Shown piece by piece: positions 56,751 through 64,000 of a stretch of 64,000 nucleotides of DNA; within the stretch, counting starts at the first letter, position 1, and each line of letters opens with the position of its first letter. The notes under the pieces were generated by a model that saw only the letters and a list, made by a program, of their open reading frames with translations, made no database searches and was not told the DNA's origin. The stretch is taken from contig NZ_LQQO01000034.1 of NCBI RefSeq assembly GCF_001619955.1, forward strand, positions 248,001 through 312,000, written 5' to 3'. This DNA is from Sphingomonas hankookensis. Lineage in GTDB: Bacteria > Pseudomonadota > Alphaproteobacteria > Sphingomonadales > Sphingomonadaceae. A program made the translations under genes and the position numbers.

Positions 56751-59705
56751 ATGACCGATACCAGCGAACCCACGCGCGACTGGCGCGACACCGTCTTCCT
56801 GCCGAAGACCGACTTCCCGATGAAGGCCGGCCTGGCCGCCAAGGAACCCGCGATCCTCGATCGCTGGGCGAAGATGGGGCTGTACGACCGGCTGCGCGCC
56901 GAACGGCAGGGCCGCGAGCGTTTCCTGCTGCACGACGGCCCGCCCTACGCCAATGGCGACATTCATATGGGCCATGCGATGAACAAGGTGCTCAAGGACA
57001 TCGTCGTCCGCACCCAGTCGCTGATGGGCAAGGACGCGCCGTACATTCCCGGCTGGGACTGTCACGGCCTGCCGATCGAATGGAAGATCGAGGAGGCGTA
57101 TCGCGCCAAGAAGCGCAACAAGGACGAGGTGCCCGCGCCTGAGTTCCGCGCCGAATGCCGCGCCTATGCCGCGAAATGGGTCGATGTGCAGAAGGGCCAG
57201 TTCCAGCGGCTGGGCGTGATGGGCGACTGGGACGACCCGTATCTGACCATGAAGTTCGACGCCGAGGCGACGATCGCCAAGGAATTGCTGAAGTTCGCGA
57301 TGAGCGGGCAACTGTATCGCGGGGCCAAGCCGGTGATGTGGTCGCCGGTCGAAAAGACCGCGCTGGCCGAGGCCGAGGTGGAGTATGAGGATGTCGTGTC
57401 GACGCAGATCGACGTGGCGTTCGAGATTGTGGACGCGCCGAATGCGCCCGAACTGGTCGGCGCGCATGCGGTGATCTGGACGACGACGCCGTGGACGATC
57501 CCGGTCAATCAGGCTTTGGCTTATGGGCCGGAGATCGAGTACGGAATCGCTCGAGTAACGTTGCAGAACGGTGACGTTAAGCGTGTCCTCACGGCGACAC
57601 AGCTCTGGCCGCAGTTTTACTCGCGCGCAAATGCTGGCCAGCAAGGCATGTTCGCAGGAGAGTATGTCGCCAAGGTAGAAGTTGAAGGAGTCATCAAGGG
57701 CTTCGACCTCGCCGGCGCTACCGCGCGCCACCCGATGCACGCACGCGGCGGATTCTTCGCCAAGCCGCGTCCGCTGCTGGCCGGCGACTTCGTGACGACC
57801 GATGCCGGTACGGGCCTCGTCCATATGGCCCCCGATCATGGCGAGGACGATTTCGAGCTGTGCAAGGCGAACGGCATCGAACCGGTGTTCGCGGTGCAGG
57901 GCGATGGCCGCTACCGCGACGACTGGGCGTGGCTGGGCGGCGAAGGCAGCGTCATCAACCCGAAATTCGTTGCCGCCGGGCGTGGCGGCAAGCTGGAGGA
58001 AGGGCCGATCTGTCGCGACCTGCGCGAAGCGGGCGCGCTGCTGGCGGCGTCGGACGACTTTGCGCACAGCTATCCGCATAGCTGGCGGTCGAAGGCGAAG
58101 GTGATTTTCCGGGCGACACCGCAGTGGTTCATTCCGATGGACCGTTCTTCTAAGCCCTCTCCCCTTCAGGGGAGAGGGTTGGGAGAGGGGGTGTCGGGTG
58201 ATCCGTTGCTCTCGGTGACCCATCTCGACGGCAGTCCCCTCTCCCCGACCCTCTCCCCTGAAGGGGAGAGGGAGGGTAACGGCGCGACTCTGCGCGAAAT
58301 CGCGCTCGATGCGATCGAACGCACGCGGTTCGTGCCGGAGAAGGGGCGCAACCGGATCGGGGCGATGGTGTCGGGGCGGCCCGACTGGGTCATCAGCCGC
58401 CAGCGCGCCTGGGGTGTGCCGATCGCGCTGTACGTCAACCGGGCGACCGGCGACTATCTGCGCGACCCCGCCGTCAACGAACGCATTCTGACCGCCTTCC
58501 GCGAGGGCGGGGCCGATGCGTGGTATGCGGCGGATCATCAGGCGCTGCTGGGGGCGGACTACGCCCTCGCCGATTATGAGGTCGTGACCGACATTCTCGA
58601 CGTGTGGTTCGATTCGGGCTGCACCCATGTCTTCACCATCGAGAAGCGCTTCGGGGCAGGCACCCGCGCGAACCTGTATCTCGAAGGGTCGGACCAGCAT
58701 CGCGGCTGGTTTCAGTCGTCGCTGCTCGAAAGCTGCGGGACGCGGGGGCAGGCACCCTATGATGCGGTGCTGACGCATGGCTTCGCGCTGGACGGCAACG
58801 GGCGCAAGATGTCGAAGTCGCTCGGCAATGTCGTCGATCCGTTGAAGGTGATCGGCGAATCCGGCGCGGACATCCTCCGCCTGTGGGTCGCGCAGACCGA
58901 TTATTTCGAGGATGTGCGGATCGGCAAGGAAGTGCTGGCCGGCACGGGCGATACCTATCGCAAGCTGCGCAACACCTTCCGCTATCTGCTGGGCGCGCTG
59001 GACGGCTTCAGCGAGGACGAGCGGGTGCGGGTGGCCGAGATGCCGGGGCTGGAGCGCTATGTCCTGCACTTGCTGGGCGAGCTGGATACCGAGCTGCGCG
59101 CGGCAGCGGAAGCGTTTGAGTTCAACCGCTATGCCCGCGCGCTGACCGATTTCGCCAACGAGGACCTGTCGGCGTTCTTCTTCGATATCCGCAAGGATTC
59201 GCTGTACTGCGACGCGAGCGAAGATGTGCGGCGGCGGGCATATCGCACCGTGCTGGACGTGCTGTTCCACGCGCTGGTCCGCTATGCCGCGCCGATCCTG
59301 GCGTTCACGGCGGAAGAGGTGTGGCAGGCGCGTTTTGCCAGCGAGGACGGGTCGGTCCATCTGCTCGAATGGCCCGAACTGCCGCAGCTGCCCGCCGACC
59401 AGCCGCTGGGCACGGCATGGGCCGAGGTGCGCGTGCTGCGCCAGCAGGTAACCGAGGCGATCGAGCCGCTGCGCCGCGCGAAGACGGTGCGGTCGAGTCT
59501 GGAGGCCGAAGTGACGGTGCCGTCGCTGCCGCTGCCGGCGGACGAGCTGGCCGAGCTGTTCATCGTCGCGAAGGTGCGCCAAGCCGATGGGCCGATCACG
59601 GTAGCGCGGACGGAGGAGGCCAAGTGCGGGCGCTGCTGGCGGCACCTGCCCGATGTGGCAGTCGATGGCGACCTGTGCGGTCGCTGTGCGGAGGTGGTGG
59701 CATGA
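56751..59705 (+). CDS. ileS: Isoleucyl-tRNA synthetase with an in-frame repeat-encoded insert
   Basis: 984 aa class I synthetase that charges tRNA-Ile and edits valine. The HIGH-type motif HMGH is at 72-75, the editing domain includes WTTTPWTIPVNQAL and APDHGEDDFE, the KMSKS motif lies near residue 687 (GRKMSKSLGN), and the C-terminal zinc site is CGRCWRHLPD...CGRCAE. Residues about 466-511 are foreign to the family: PQWFIPMD should run nearly directly into GATLREIALDAI, but a segment with two mirrored SPLQGRG / SPEGERE stretches intervenes, encoded by a palindromic repeat. Codons 264-317 are also unusually AT-rich. Neither change disturbs the frame. Confidence 0.95.
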   Translation: MTDTSEPTRDWRDTVFLPKTDFPMKAGLAAKEPAILDRWAKMGLYDRLRAERQGRERFLLHDGPPYANGDIHMGHAMNKVLKDIVVRTQSLMGKDAPYIPGWDCHGLPIEWKIEEAYRAKKRNKDEVPAPEFRAECRAYAAKWVDVQKGQFQRLGVMGDWDDPYLTMKFDAEATIAKELLKFAMSGQLYRGAKPVMWSPVEKTALAEAEVEYEDVVSTQIDVAFEIVDAPNAPELVGAHAVIWTTTPWTIPVNQALAYGPEIEYGIARVTLQNGDVKRVLTATQLWPQFYSRANAGQQGMFAGEYVAKVEVEGVIKGFDLAGATARHPMHARGGFFAKPRPLLAGDFVTTDAGTGLVHMAPDHGEDDFELCKANGIEPVFAVQGDGRYRDDWAWLGGEGSVINPKFVAAGRGGKLEEGPICRDLREAGALLAASDDFAHSYPHSWRSKAKVIFRATPQWFIPMDRSSKPSPLQGRGLGEGVSGDPLLSVTHLDGSPLSPTLSPEGEREGNGATLREIALDAIERTRFVPEKGRNRIGAMVSGRPDWVISRQRAWGVPIALYVNRATGDYLRDPAVNERILTAFREGGADAWYAADHQALLGADYALADYEVVTDILDVWFDSGCTHVFTIEKRFGAGTRANLYLEGSDQHRGWFQSSLLESCGTRGQAPYDAVLTHGFALDGNGRKMSKSLGNVVDPLKVIGESGADILRLWVAQTDYFEDVRIGKEVLAGTGDTYRKLRNTFRYLLGALDGFSEDERVRVAEMPGLERYVLHLLGELDTELRAAAEAFEFNRYARALTDFANEDLSAFFFDIRKDSLYCDASEDVRRRAYRTVLDVLFHALVRYAAPILAFTAEEVWQARFASEDGSVHLLEWPELPQLPADQPLGTAWAEVRVLRQQVTEAIEPLRRAKTVRSSLEAEVTVPSLPLPADELAELFIVAKVRQADGPITVARTEEAKCGRCWRHLPDVAVDGDLCGRCAEVVA
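58155..58272. repeat. Palindromic doublet repeat inside ileS, CTCTCCCCTTCAGGGGAGAG family
   Basis: The left hairpin is CCCTCTCCCCTTCAGGGGAG plus AGGG, followed by TTGGGAGAGGGG; the right half, CCCCTCTCCCCGACCC then TCTCCCCTGAAGGGGAGAGG, is its inverse. This is the classic structure of a mobile intergenic doublet, yet it is wholly within the ileS reading frame and has no stop in that frame. No second copy is in the window. Confidence 0.92.
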
Positions 59706-60211
59706 GCCTGCGCAAGATGTCGGTGGGGATCGCGCTGCTGGTGCTGATCGTCGACCAGTTCGTCAAATACTGGGTCACTGGTCCGATGGGGATCGATTAT
59801 CCGGGAGCGGAACTGAACCTGTTGCCCTTCTTCACGCTGCGCTTCGTCCAGAATTTCGGCGTGTCGCTGGGGTTATTGCAGGCCGGCAGCGAATTCGCGC
59901 GCTGGGCACTGGTCGCGATGACCGCGATCATCGCCACCGGCGTGGCGGTATGGATCCGGCGCGAGACGCAGAAGCCCGAGCTGATCGGCCTGGGGCTGGT
60001 GCTGGGCGGGGCGCTGGGCAACATCATCGACCGGGTCCGTTTCGGCTATGTCGTCGACTATGCCGACTTCCATGTTTTCGGCTACAGCCCGTTTCTGGTA
60101 TTCAACATCGCCGATGCGGCGATTTCGATCGGTGTCGTGATCCTGCTCGTCCGCGCGCTGTTCACGCCGAAGCCGAAGCACGATGTTCCTGTGGAGAAGG
60201 CCAATGCGTAA
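59702..60211 (+). CDS. lspA: Lipoprotein signal peptidase
   Basis: 169 aa inner-membrane aspartyl protease that cleaves prolipoprotein signal peptides after lipidation of the Cys. Four membrane helices; the catalytic aspartates are in GALGNIIDRVRFGYVVDY and FNIADAAISIG, and the FVQNFGVSLGLL motif replaces the more common NxGxAFG with NFGVSLG. Start overlaps the ileS stop by 4 bp (ATGA), so it is co-translated with ileS. This window encodes several of its likely substrates. Confidence 0.93.
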   Translation: MSLRKMSVGIALLVLIVDQFVKYWVTGPMGIDYPGAELNLLPFFTLRFVQNFGVSLGLLQAGSEFARWALVAMTAIIATGVAVWIRRETQKPELIGLGLVLGGALGNIIDRVRFGYVVDYADFHVFGYSPFLVFNIADAAISIGVVILLVRALFTPKPKHDVPVEKANA

Positions 60212-60608
60212 GTTTGTCGTCATCAGCAGCCTCGGCCTGATCCTTGCCGGGTGTCAGGGCAATGCCCTGAACCGCCAGCGCCCCGACGAATTCGCCGTCG
60301 CGCGCCAGGCGCCGCTGGTGATCCCGCCCGATTATGCGCTGGTGCCGCCGCAGCCGGGCGCACCGCGTCCGCAGGACACCGCCGCCTCGACCCAGGCGAT
60401 GCAGGCGCTGTTCGGCGGCCCGGCGCAGCGTAGCGCGACCGAGCGGCTGACGCTGGAACAGGCCGGCGGTGCCGGTGCGGCCGATGCGGGGATCCGCTCG
60501 GGCGTGGCCGATCCGGGGACGAACGTCGTCGACAAGGGTTCGACGACCCGCGACATCATCGCGGCGCCGGCGGGTGACGGGCAGACGGCGCGGACGACCA
60601 CGCCGTAA
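60204..60608 (+). CDS. DUF3035 lipoprotein
   Basis: 134 aa, signal peptide ending LAGC (Cys17). The pattern RPDEFAVARQAPLVIPPDYALVPP is the conserved core of DUF3035, a family found next to ileS-lspA in alphaproteobacteria. The C-terminal half is Ala/Gly-rich and variable. It starts inside the last codons of lspA (ATG at 60204), so it is the last gene of the operon. Function unknown; periplasmic or outer-membrane anchored. Confidence 0.9.
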   Translation: MRKFVVISSLGLILAGCQGNALNRQRPDEFAVARQAPLVIPPDYALVPPQPGAPRPQDTAASTQAMQALFGGPAQRSATERLTLEQAGGAGAADAGIRSGVADPGTNVVDKGSTTRDIIAAPAGDGQTARTTTP

Positions 60609-60630
60609 GGGGTTTGGTTTCGGGTTTGGG

Positions 60631-60668
60631 AAAGGCCGGTTGCCCCACGGGGTGACCGGCCTTTCTTT
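60631..60668 (+). terminator. Rho-independent terminator after the ileS-lspA operon
   Basis: AAAGGCCGGT and ACCGGCCTTT pair around a 14 nt loop containing a small inner stem (CCCC/GGGG) and are followed by CTTTT. Confidence 0.88.
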
Positions 60669-60694
60669 TGCCCTACCTGCTCCCCGCCCCCCTT

Positions 60695-60814
60695 CGTTTG
60701 CTTCGAGCGCAGGTTCGAGCCTGTCGAGAACCATAGTCGAGAAGGCGGTGTCCCCAAACGGGGTGTTCTCGACCGACGCTTCTCGACAAGCTCGAAGCTG
60801 CTCGAACCGAATGG
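60695..60814. repeat. Palindromic doublet repeat, TTCGAGCGCAGG family, copy 2
   Basis: Starts CGTTTGCTTCGAGCGCAGGT and ends CTCGAAGCTGCTCGAACCGA, nearly identical to the copy at 25141-25262. Only the centre differs by a handful of bases. Confidence 0.87.
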
Positions 60815-60844
60815 GATTTGGTTTGGTTAAAGCTCTTTGCGTTT

Positions 60845-60955
60845 GCCCTGAGTAGCCATTGAGCGAAGTCGAAATGGCGTATCGAAGGATTGCCTGAGGC
60901 GGGTGCTTCGATACGGGTCTTCGACTGCGCTCAGCCCCTACTCAGCACGAACGGG
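60845..60955. repeat. Palindromic doublet repeat, CTGAGTAGGGGCTGAGCGAAG family, copy 2
   Basis: GCCCTGAGTAGCCATTGAGC and GAAGTCGAA with ATGGCGTATCGAAGGAT is mirrored by TTCGATACGGGTCTTCGACT and GCGCTCAGCCCCTACTCAGC. Compare 42962-43076. Lies directly after the previous element, so two different families are in tandem. Confidence 0.85.
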
Positions 60956-60975
60956 GTTTACGTTTCTTCGTCCCT

Positions 60976-61806
60976 TCAGAACGCCGCGGTCAGCGACACC
61001 ACCACCGTGCTGGCGCCGATCGGGCTGCCGTTGGTGGTCTTGCTGAAGTTCGGCTGGAGATAGGCGACTTCGCTGTTCGACAGGTCGGTGTCGACATAGG
61101 CGACGCCCAGCGTCAGGTTCTTGTAGGCGAAGTCGGCACCGAGCAGCCAGTCCCAGTATTTGCCGGTCGGCGCCATGCTGGTGCCGTTGGGGCCGAGGCC
61201 GGGATTGCCGTCCGAATAGCCGATATGCGCCTTGAGTGTGACGGGCGTGTTCGGCACGCCGGCGGCGGCGTCGCCCGACAGGTAGATATTGTCTTCCTTG
61301 CGCCCGTCGCCCGGGATCAGCGGGGTGGCCGAGGCGGTGACGTAGCTGAGCGAGGTCTGCTTGGGCGCATAGAACACGCCGGCGGTCAGCGTGGCCGGGC
61401 CGGCGGTGCCCGAGACCTTGCCATAGAATTCGACGACGTCGGTTTCGTCGAAGCCGCCCGGATAGGTGTACCAGGTGACGCCGGCATCGACGGTCGCGTC
61501 GCCGAAGCTGTGCTTGTAGCCGGCGATCAGGTCGAGTTCGAGATTGGCGCCGCCGAACGTGCCCCAGCCGGCGAGGTTCGAACCCCAGGTACCGATATAG
61601 ACGCCGCTTTCATGGGCGACGGTGATGCCGCCCTGGACCGCGACATTCTTGTCGGTCTGCGACACGCCGCGGAAGCGATAGTCGGACGCGACGGTCGCGC
61701 TGCCGCTGATGGTGATCGGTTCGGGCGGGGCGGTGTCCTGCGCAAAGGCGGGCATGGCGGTGGTGGCGGCGAGGATCGCGGCCAGGAGGAAGGTCGAGAA
61801 TCGCAT
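60976..61806 (-). CDS. TorF-family putative porin (TIGR02001 type)
   Basis: 276 aa. A signal peptide of about 22 residues ends at AFAQ; the mature part is an outer-membrane beta-barrel with alternating aromatic strands (SATVASDYRFRGVSQTD, the family N-terminal motif; YKHSFGDATVDAGVTWY) and a C-terminal Phe (SLTAAF). These proteins are found in sphingomonads and gammaproteobacteria and are often linked to nitrogen genes; here glnK-amtB is 9 kb away. Substrate unknown. It has its own upstream region with a strong palindrome at 61963. Confidence 0.9.
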   Translation of the reverse strand: MRFSTFLLAAILAATTAMPAFAQDTAPPEPITISGSATVASDYRFRGVSQTDKNVAVQGGITVAHESGVYIGTWGSNLAGWGTFGGANLELDLIAGYKHSFGDATVDAGVTWYTYPGGFDETDVVEFYGKVSGTAGPATLTAGVFYAPKQTSLSYVTASATPLIPGDGRKEDNIYLSGDAAAGVPNTPVTLKAHIGYSDGNPGLGPNGTSMAPTGKYWDWLLGADFAYKNLTLGVAYVDTDLSNSEVAYLQPNFSKTTNGSPIGASTVVVSLTAAF

Positions 61807-61962
61807 CGTAAACCCTTTCTAGGTTCCGTGGTGATTCTCCTGCGTTCGAAGGTCGCCGCGATTCGGTGGACCTGCTGGCCCGGGCGGTCTGACCCTCTGC
61901 GACCGAATATGTCGAAGCGTGCCGCGCCGCACAATGGAAATTGCGTAGGGTACGGATACGAC

Positions 61963-61996
61963 ACACCCGCTGTTGCAGGGGCGCAACAACGGGTGT
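61963..61996. promoter_or_regulatory. 14-bp inverted repeat upstream of the porin gene
   Basis: ACACCCGCTGTTGC and GCAACAACGGGTGT pair at 13 of 14 positions around AGGGGC. It is about 157 bp upstream of the porin ATG. There is no T run, so it is more likely an operator or leader hairpin than a terminator. It is unlike the repeat families in the window. Confidence 0.55.
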
Positions 61997-62019
61997 GCTT
62001 GGCTGGACCTCCTGGACGA

Positions 62020-62102
62020 CGTCACCCCAGCGGACGCTGGGGTCTCCTGCGGCTAGGCGCGGGCTTCATTACCGGGAGATCCCAGCCTTGGCTGGGATGA
62101 CG
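62020..62102. repeat. Palindromic doublet repeat, ACCCCAGCGNACGCTGGGGT family, copy 3
   Basis: CGTCACCCCAGCGGACGCTG followed by GGGTCTCC is mirrored by GGGAGATCCCAGCCTTGGCT and GGGATGACG. Compare 40761-40843. Confidence 0.8.
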
Positions 62103-62114
62103 TATCCGGCAGGA

Positions 62115-62579
62115 TCAGGCGCGGATGGCGAGGATCGCGTCGATCTCCACGACGGCGCCGAGCGGCAGGACCGGCACGCCGACCGCGCTGCGGGCGTGGC
62201 GGCCGGCATCGCCGAACAGCTCGACCATCAGTTCCGATGCGCCATTGGCGACCTTGGGCTGGTCGGTGAAACTGCCGGCCGAGTTGACGAACACGCCGAG
62301 CTTCACGACGCGCTCGATCCGGTCGAGGCTGCCCAGTGCCTTTTCGGCCTGGGCGAGGATCATCAGCGCGCATTTCTGCGCGGCGCTGGTGGCATAGGCG
62401 AGGTCGCGGTCCTCGCCGGCGCGGCCGGTCATCAGGTTGCCGTCCTCGAAGGGCAGCTGGCCCGACAGGTGGAGCAGGCCGCCGGCCTCTACCGCGGGGA
62501 CATAGGCCGCGACGGGGGCGGCGGCGGCGGGGAGCGACAGGCCGCGTTCGGCCAGCTTTGCGGGGATATCATAAGCCAT
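62115..62579 (-). CDS. RidA family protein (YjgF-like)
   Basis: 154 aa. Longer than the 128-residue canonical RidA and lacking the catalytic Arg region seen in the enamine/imine deaminase core, it matches the RidA subgroup with N-terminal MAYDIPAKLAERGLSLP and C-terminal ARSAVGVPVLPLGAVVEIDAI. Such paralogs are often inactive or of unknown substrate. The ATG at 62579 follows AAAGGAACG. It precedes a HAD gene group with a 31 bp gap upstream on the same strand, suggesting a shared transcript. Confidence 0.85.
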   Translation of the reverse strand: MAYDIPAKLAERGLSLPAAAAPVAAYVPAVEAGGLLHLSGQLPFEDGNLMTGRAGEDRDLAYATSAAQKCALMILAQAEKALGSLDRIERVVKLGVFVNSAGSFTDQPKVANGASELMVELFGDAGRHARSAVGVPVLPLGAVVEIDAILAIRA

Positions 62580-62610
62580 GGAGCGTTCCTTTCGTGGATA
62601 GCGGATGGGG

Positions 62611-63234
62611 TCAAGCCTGCGCGGGCCGTCCCGTGGCGAAGCGGGCCTCGATCCATGCCTGCGCCTCGACCCAGTCGTCGATGCGGGCATGGGCGGCGGG
62701 GGCGGGGGGCACATGGATGGCGAGGTCGGGTTCGGACACCATGTGCAGCCGGTACACCTGCGGCGCGGTGTCGGCTACCGACTGATGATGCACCGCCAGG
62801 TCGTCGACGAACACCGCGACGCTGGGGTCGTATTCGGCCAGCAGCCGGGCGACCGGCGGCCCCTTGCCCCCCTGGTTGCATTCGACGCGGTGGACGATGC
62901 CGTGCTCGGCCAGCTGGTCGATACGGTGGGTGCGGCAATGGTCCTGCAGGTTGGTCAGGACCACGATATCGGCCTGGGTCGCCAGCGCCGCCAGTGCCTC
63001 GCGGGCATGGGGGACGAGGGTCTGGCGCGCCATCTGGCCGGGAAAGAAGCCGTCGAGATAGCTCCACATCTCCGCGCGGTCGAGCACGGTGCCGTCGGCG
63101 CGGGTCATCGACGTCGCGAAATCGCCCCCGGCCATGTCGAACGCGATCGCATGTTCCTCGCCCAGCCAGGTCCCGAAATGGCGGACCATGTGCAGCAGGA
63201 CTTCGTCGCAATCGGTGATGAGCAGGGGTTTCAT
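62611..63234 (-). CDS. HAD-family hydrolase
   Basis: 207 aa. Motif I is ITDCDEVLL (Asp8 nucleophile, Asp10), motif II is VVLTNL, and the Lys is in NQGGKGPPVARLL; motif IV is VFVDDLAVHHQ. The cap between them is about 70 residues. This small HAD protein resembles those found next to ridA and DUF3572 genes in sphingomonads; substrate unknown. Its ATG overlaps the end of the DUF3572 gene by 4 bp. Confidence 0.85.
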   Translation of the reverse strand: MKPLLITDCDEVLLHMVRHFGTWLGEEHAIAFDMAGGDFATSMTRADGTVLDRAEMWSYLDGFFPGQMARQTLVPHAREALAALATQADIVVLTNLQDHCRTHRIDQLAEHGIVHRVECNQGGKGPPVARLLAEYDPSVAVFVDDLAVHHQSVADTAPQVYRLHMVSEPDLAIHVPPAPAAHARIDDWVEAQAWIEARFATGRPAQA

Positions 63235-63503
63235 GCGGTCTCCAGTTCGGCGCGCGCCCGGACCAGGGCGGTCGGGGGCACGGCCAGCGCCTCGGCACAG
63301 GCGATGAGGTCGGGTTCGTAACTTTCGAGATGGCTGAGCAGTTGCGCGAGGAAGCCGGGGTCGCCCGCCCGCGCGCGCAGCTCGGCAGGGTCGATGCCGG
63401 TCAGCGCGAGGAACCGGTCGCGCCGGCTATCGTCGCCGATCACCCACACCAGCGCGTTGAGGCCCAGGGTCGCCGCGTCTTCATTTGTTTCCGGCCTGCG
63501 CAT
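63231..63503 (-). CDS. DUF3572 family protein
   Basis: 90 aa. ALVWVIGDDSRRDRFLALTG, DPAELRARAGDPGFLAQLLSHL and the LESYEPDLIACAEALAVPP helix define DUF3572, a small alphaproteobacterial family commonly encoded next to divK. The gene is divergent from divK here, with a 36 bp gap, and heads a four-base overlapping chain with the HAD gene. Function unknown. Confidence 0.9.
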   Translation of the reverse strand: MRRPETNEDAATLGLNALVWVIGDDSRRDRFLALTGIDPAELRARAGDPGFLAQLLSHLESYEPDLIACAEALAVPPTALVRARAELETA

Positions 63504-63539
63504 CGCCTAGACAGCCTTTCGAACTTCCAACGGGATGTG

Positions 63540-63980
63540 ATGCGCGTGGCAAAAAGGGTACTCGTTGTCGAGGACAACGAACTGAACCTGAAGCTGTTCT
63601 GCGACCTGTTGCGCGCGCATGGCTTCGAAACCGAACCGGTCCGCGACGGGCGCGAGGCGGTGGCGAAGGCACGGGCGTTCCTGCCGGACCTGATCATCAC
63701 CGACATCCAGTTGCCGCACATGACGGGGCTGGAGCTGATCCAGATGCTGAAGGCCGATGCGCGCTTACGCACCGTGCCGATCATGGCGGTCACCGCCTAT
63801 TCGGGGCGCGACGACGAGGACCGGGTGCGGACCGCGGGCGCGAACGCCTATGTGACCAAGCCGATTTCGGTGGTGCGCTTCGTGGGCGAAGTGCGGGCGT
63901 TGCTGCCGGTGGAGGAGGTTCGGCGGGTGGAGGGCGAGTCGGACAACGACACCCCGCCCTTACCGTCACCCCGGACTTGA
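63540..63980 (+). CDS. divK: DivK-like single-domain response regulator
   Basis: 146 aa. A receiver domain with acceptor Asp55 in LIITDIQLPHMTGLEL, acidic pocket VVEDNELNLKLF, Thr in VTAYSGRDDE and Lys in YVTKPISV; no output domain. The sequence MxKxVLxVEDNELNxKLFxDLL and divergence from a DUF3572 gene indicate DivK, which controls CtrA phosphorylation through DivJ/PleC-type kinases. Canonical DivK ends near residue 125; here a 20-residue tail follows, and its last residues and stop codon come from a palindromic repeat. Confidence 0.85.
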   Translation: MRVAKRVLVVEDNELNLKLFCDLLRAHGFETEPVRDGREAVAKARAFLPDLIITDIQLPHMTGLELIQMLKADARLRTVPIMAVTAYSGRDDEDRVRTAGANAYVTKPISVVRFVGEVRALLPVEEVRRVEGESDNDTPPLPSPRT

Positions 63981-64000
63981 TCCGGGGTCCCGCTTGTTAG
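63964..64000. repeat. GACCCCGGATCAAGTCCGGGGT repeat, copy 3, cut by the window end
   Basis: CGTCACCCCGGACTTGATCC then GGGGTCCCGC is the left arm of the family at 40646. It overlaps the last codons of the DivK-like gene. Confidence 0.85.

Noticed and set aside
56073..59645. A 1190-codon open frame antisense to ileS
   Set aside because: It runs opposite a clear tRNA synthetase, is full of Arg/His/Gly/Ala-rich shadow sequence and has no domain. It comes from the high GC third-position bias.

Overview
The window is one 64 kb stretch of GC-rich alphaproteobacterial chromosome, most likely Sphingomonas or a close relative (Sphingomonadales). The evidence is a lone beta-carotene hydroxylase (CrtZ type), a SciP/DUF1153 regulator, a DivK-type receiver, DUF3035, DUF3572 and TorF-family envelope proteins, sucC, etfBA and thiC with a TPP riboswitch. 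I see no phage, insertion sequence, CRISPR array, rRNA or tRNA gene. Coding density is high and many genes overlap by 4 bp (ATGA). Long antisense ORFs are GC-driven shadows and are left out.

Layout. 0-4 kb: minus-strand envelope genes (two lipoproteins, a TauE/SafE permease, a small membrane protein, crtZ) and two apparently damaged small genes. 4-7.2 kb: sucC, then etfB-etfA. 7.4-13.3 kb: a secreted protein, an M19 dipeptidase converging on nhaA, then dapD, a HAD nucleotidase and mnmA. 13.8-18.2 kb: sciP, a GlsB-type membrane protein, an HWE histidine kinase, msrA and galE. 18.3-21.6 kb: a two-gene NHEJ operon (ku-ligD). 21.7-25.1 kb: pdxH, a CDF transporter, a PhzF-like isomerase and an LLM oxidoreductase. 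25.3-30.4 kb: a PepSY / response regulator / histidine kinase operon, an ABC-F ATPase and a DUF815 ATPase. 30.5-37.3 kb: a tightly coupled operon of sugar transferase (TIGR03013 type), prsK, prsR and a TPR protein, i.e. the regulatory and initiating arm of the XrtA/PEP-CTERM exopolysaccharide system. 37.6-40.6 kb: S41 peptidase lipoprotein, PhnA-like protein, ung and an acidic lipoprotein. 40.9-42.9 kb: a small accessory patch (HTH protein, orphan Phd antitoxin, DUF3892 protein). 43.1-47.8 kb: thiC with its TPP riboswitch, dinB, an ABC ATPase and a zinc-finger protein. 48-52.5 kb: small membrane proteins, tldD, DUF2007, then glnK-amtB behind a sigma-54 promoter and a CtrA-like box. 52.8-60.6 kb: thyA-folA, a second M19 dipeptidase, ribF, ileS, lspA and a DUF3035 lipoprotein. 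61-64 kb: a TorF-type porin, a RidA protein, a HAD hydrolase, DUF3572 and a DivK-like regulator.

Themes. Several genes belong to cell-cycle or global control circuits known in alphaproteobacteria (SciP, DivK-like, a perfect TTAA-N7-TTAA box upstream of glnK). The intergenic gaps are packed with at least eight families of palindromic doublet repeats. One copy lies in frame inside ileS and adds about 40 residues to an essential tRNA synthetase; another supplies the stop codon of the DivK-like gene. The strongest candidates for follow-up are the ileS insertion, the CtrA-like box plus sigma-54 promoter upstream of glnK-amtB, and the PEP-CTERM regulatory operon.
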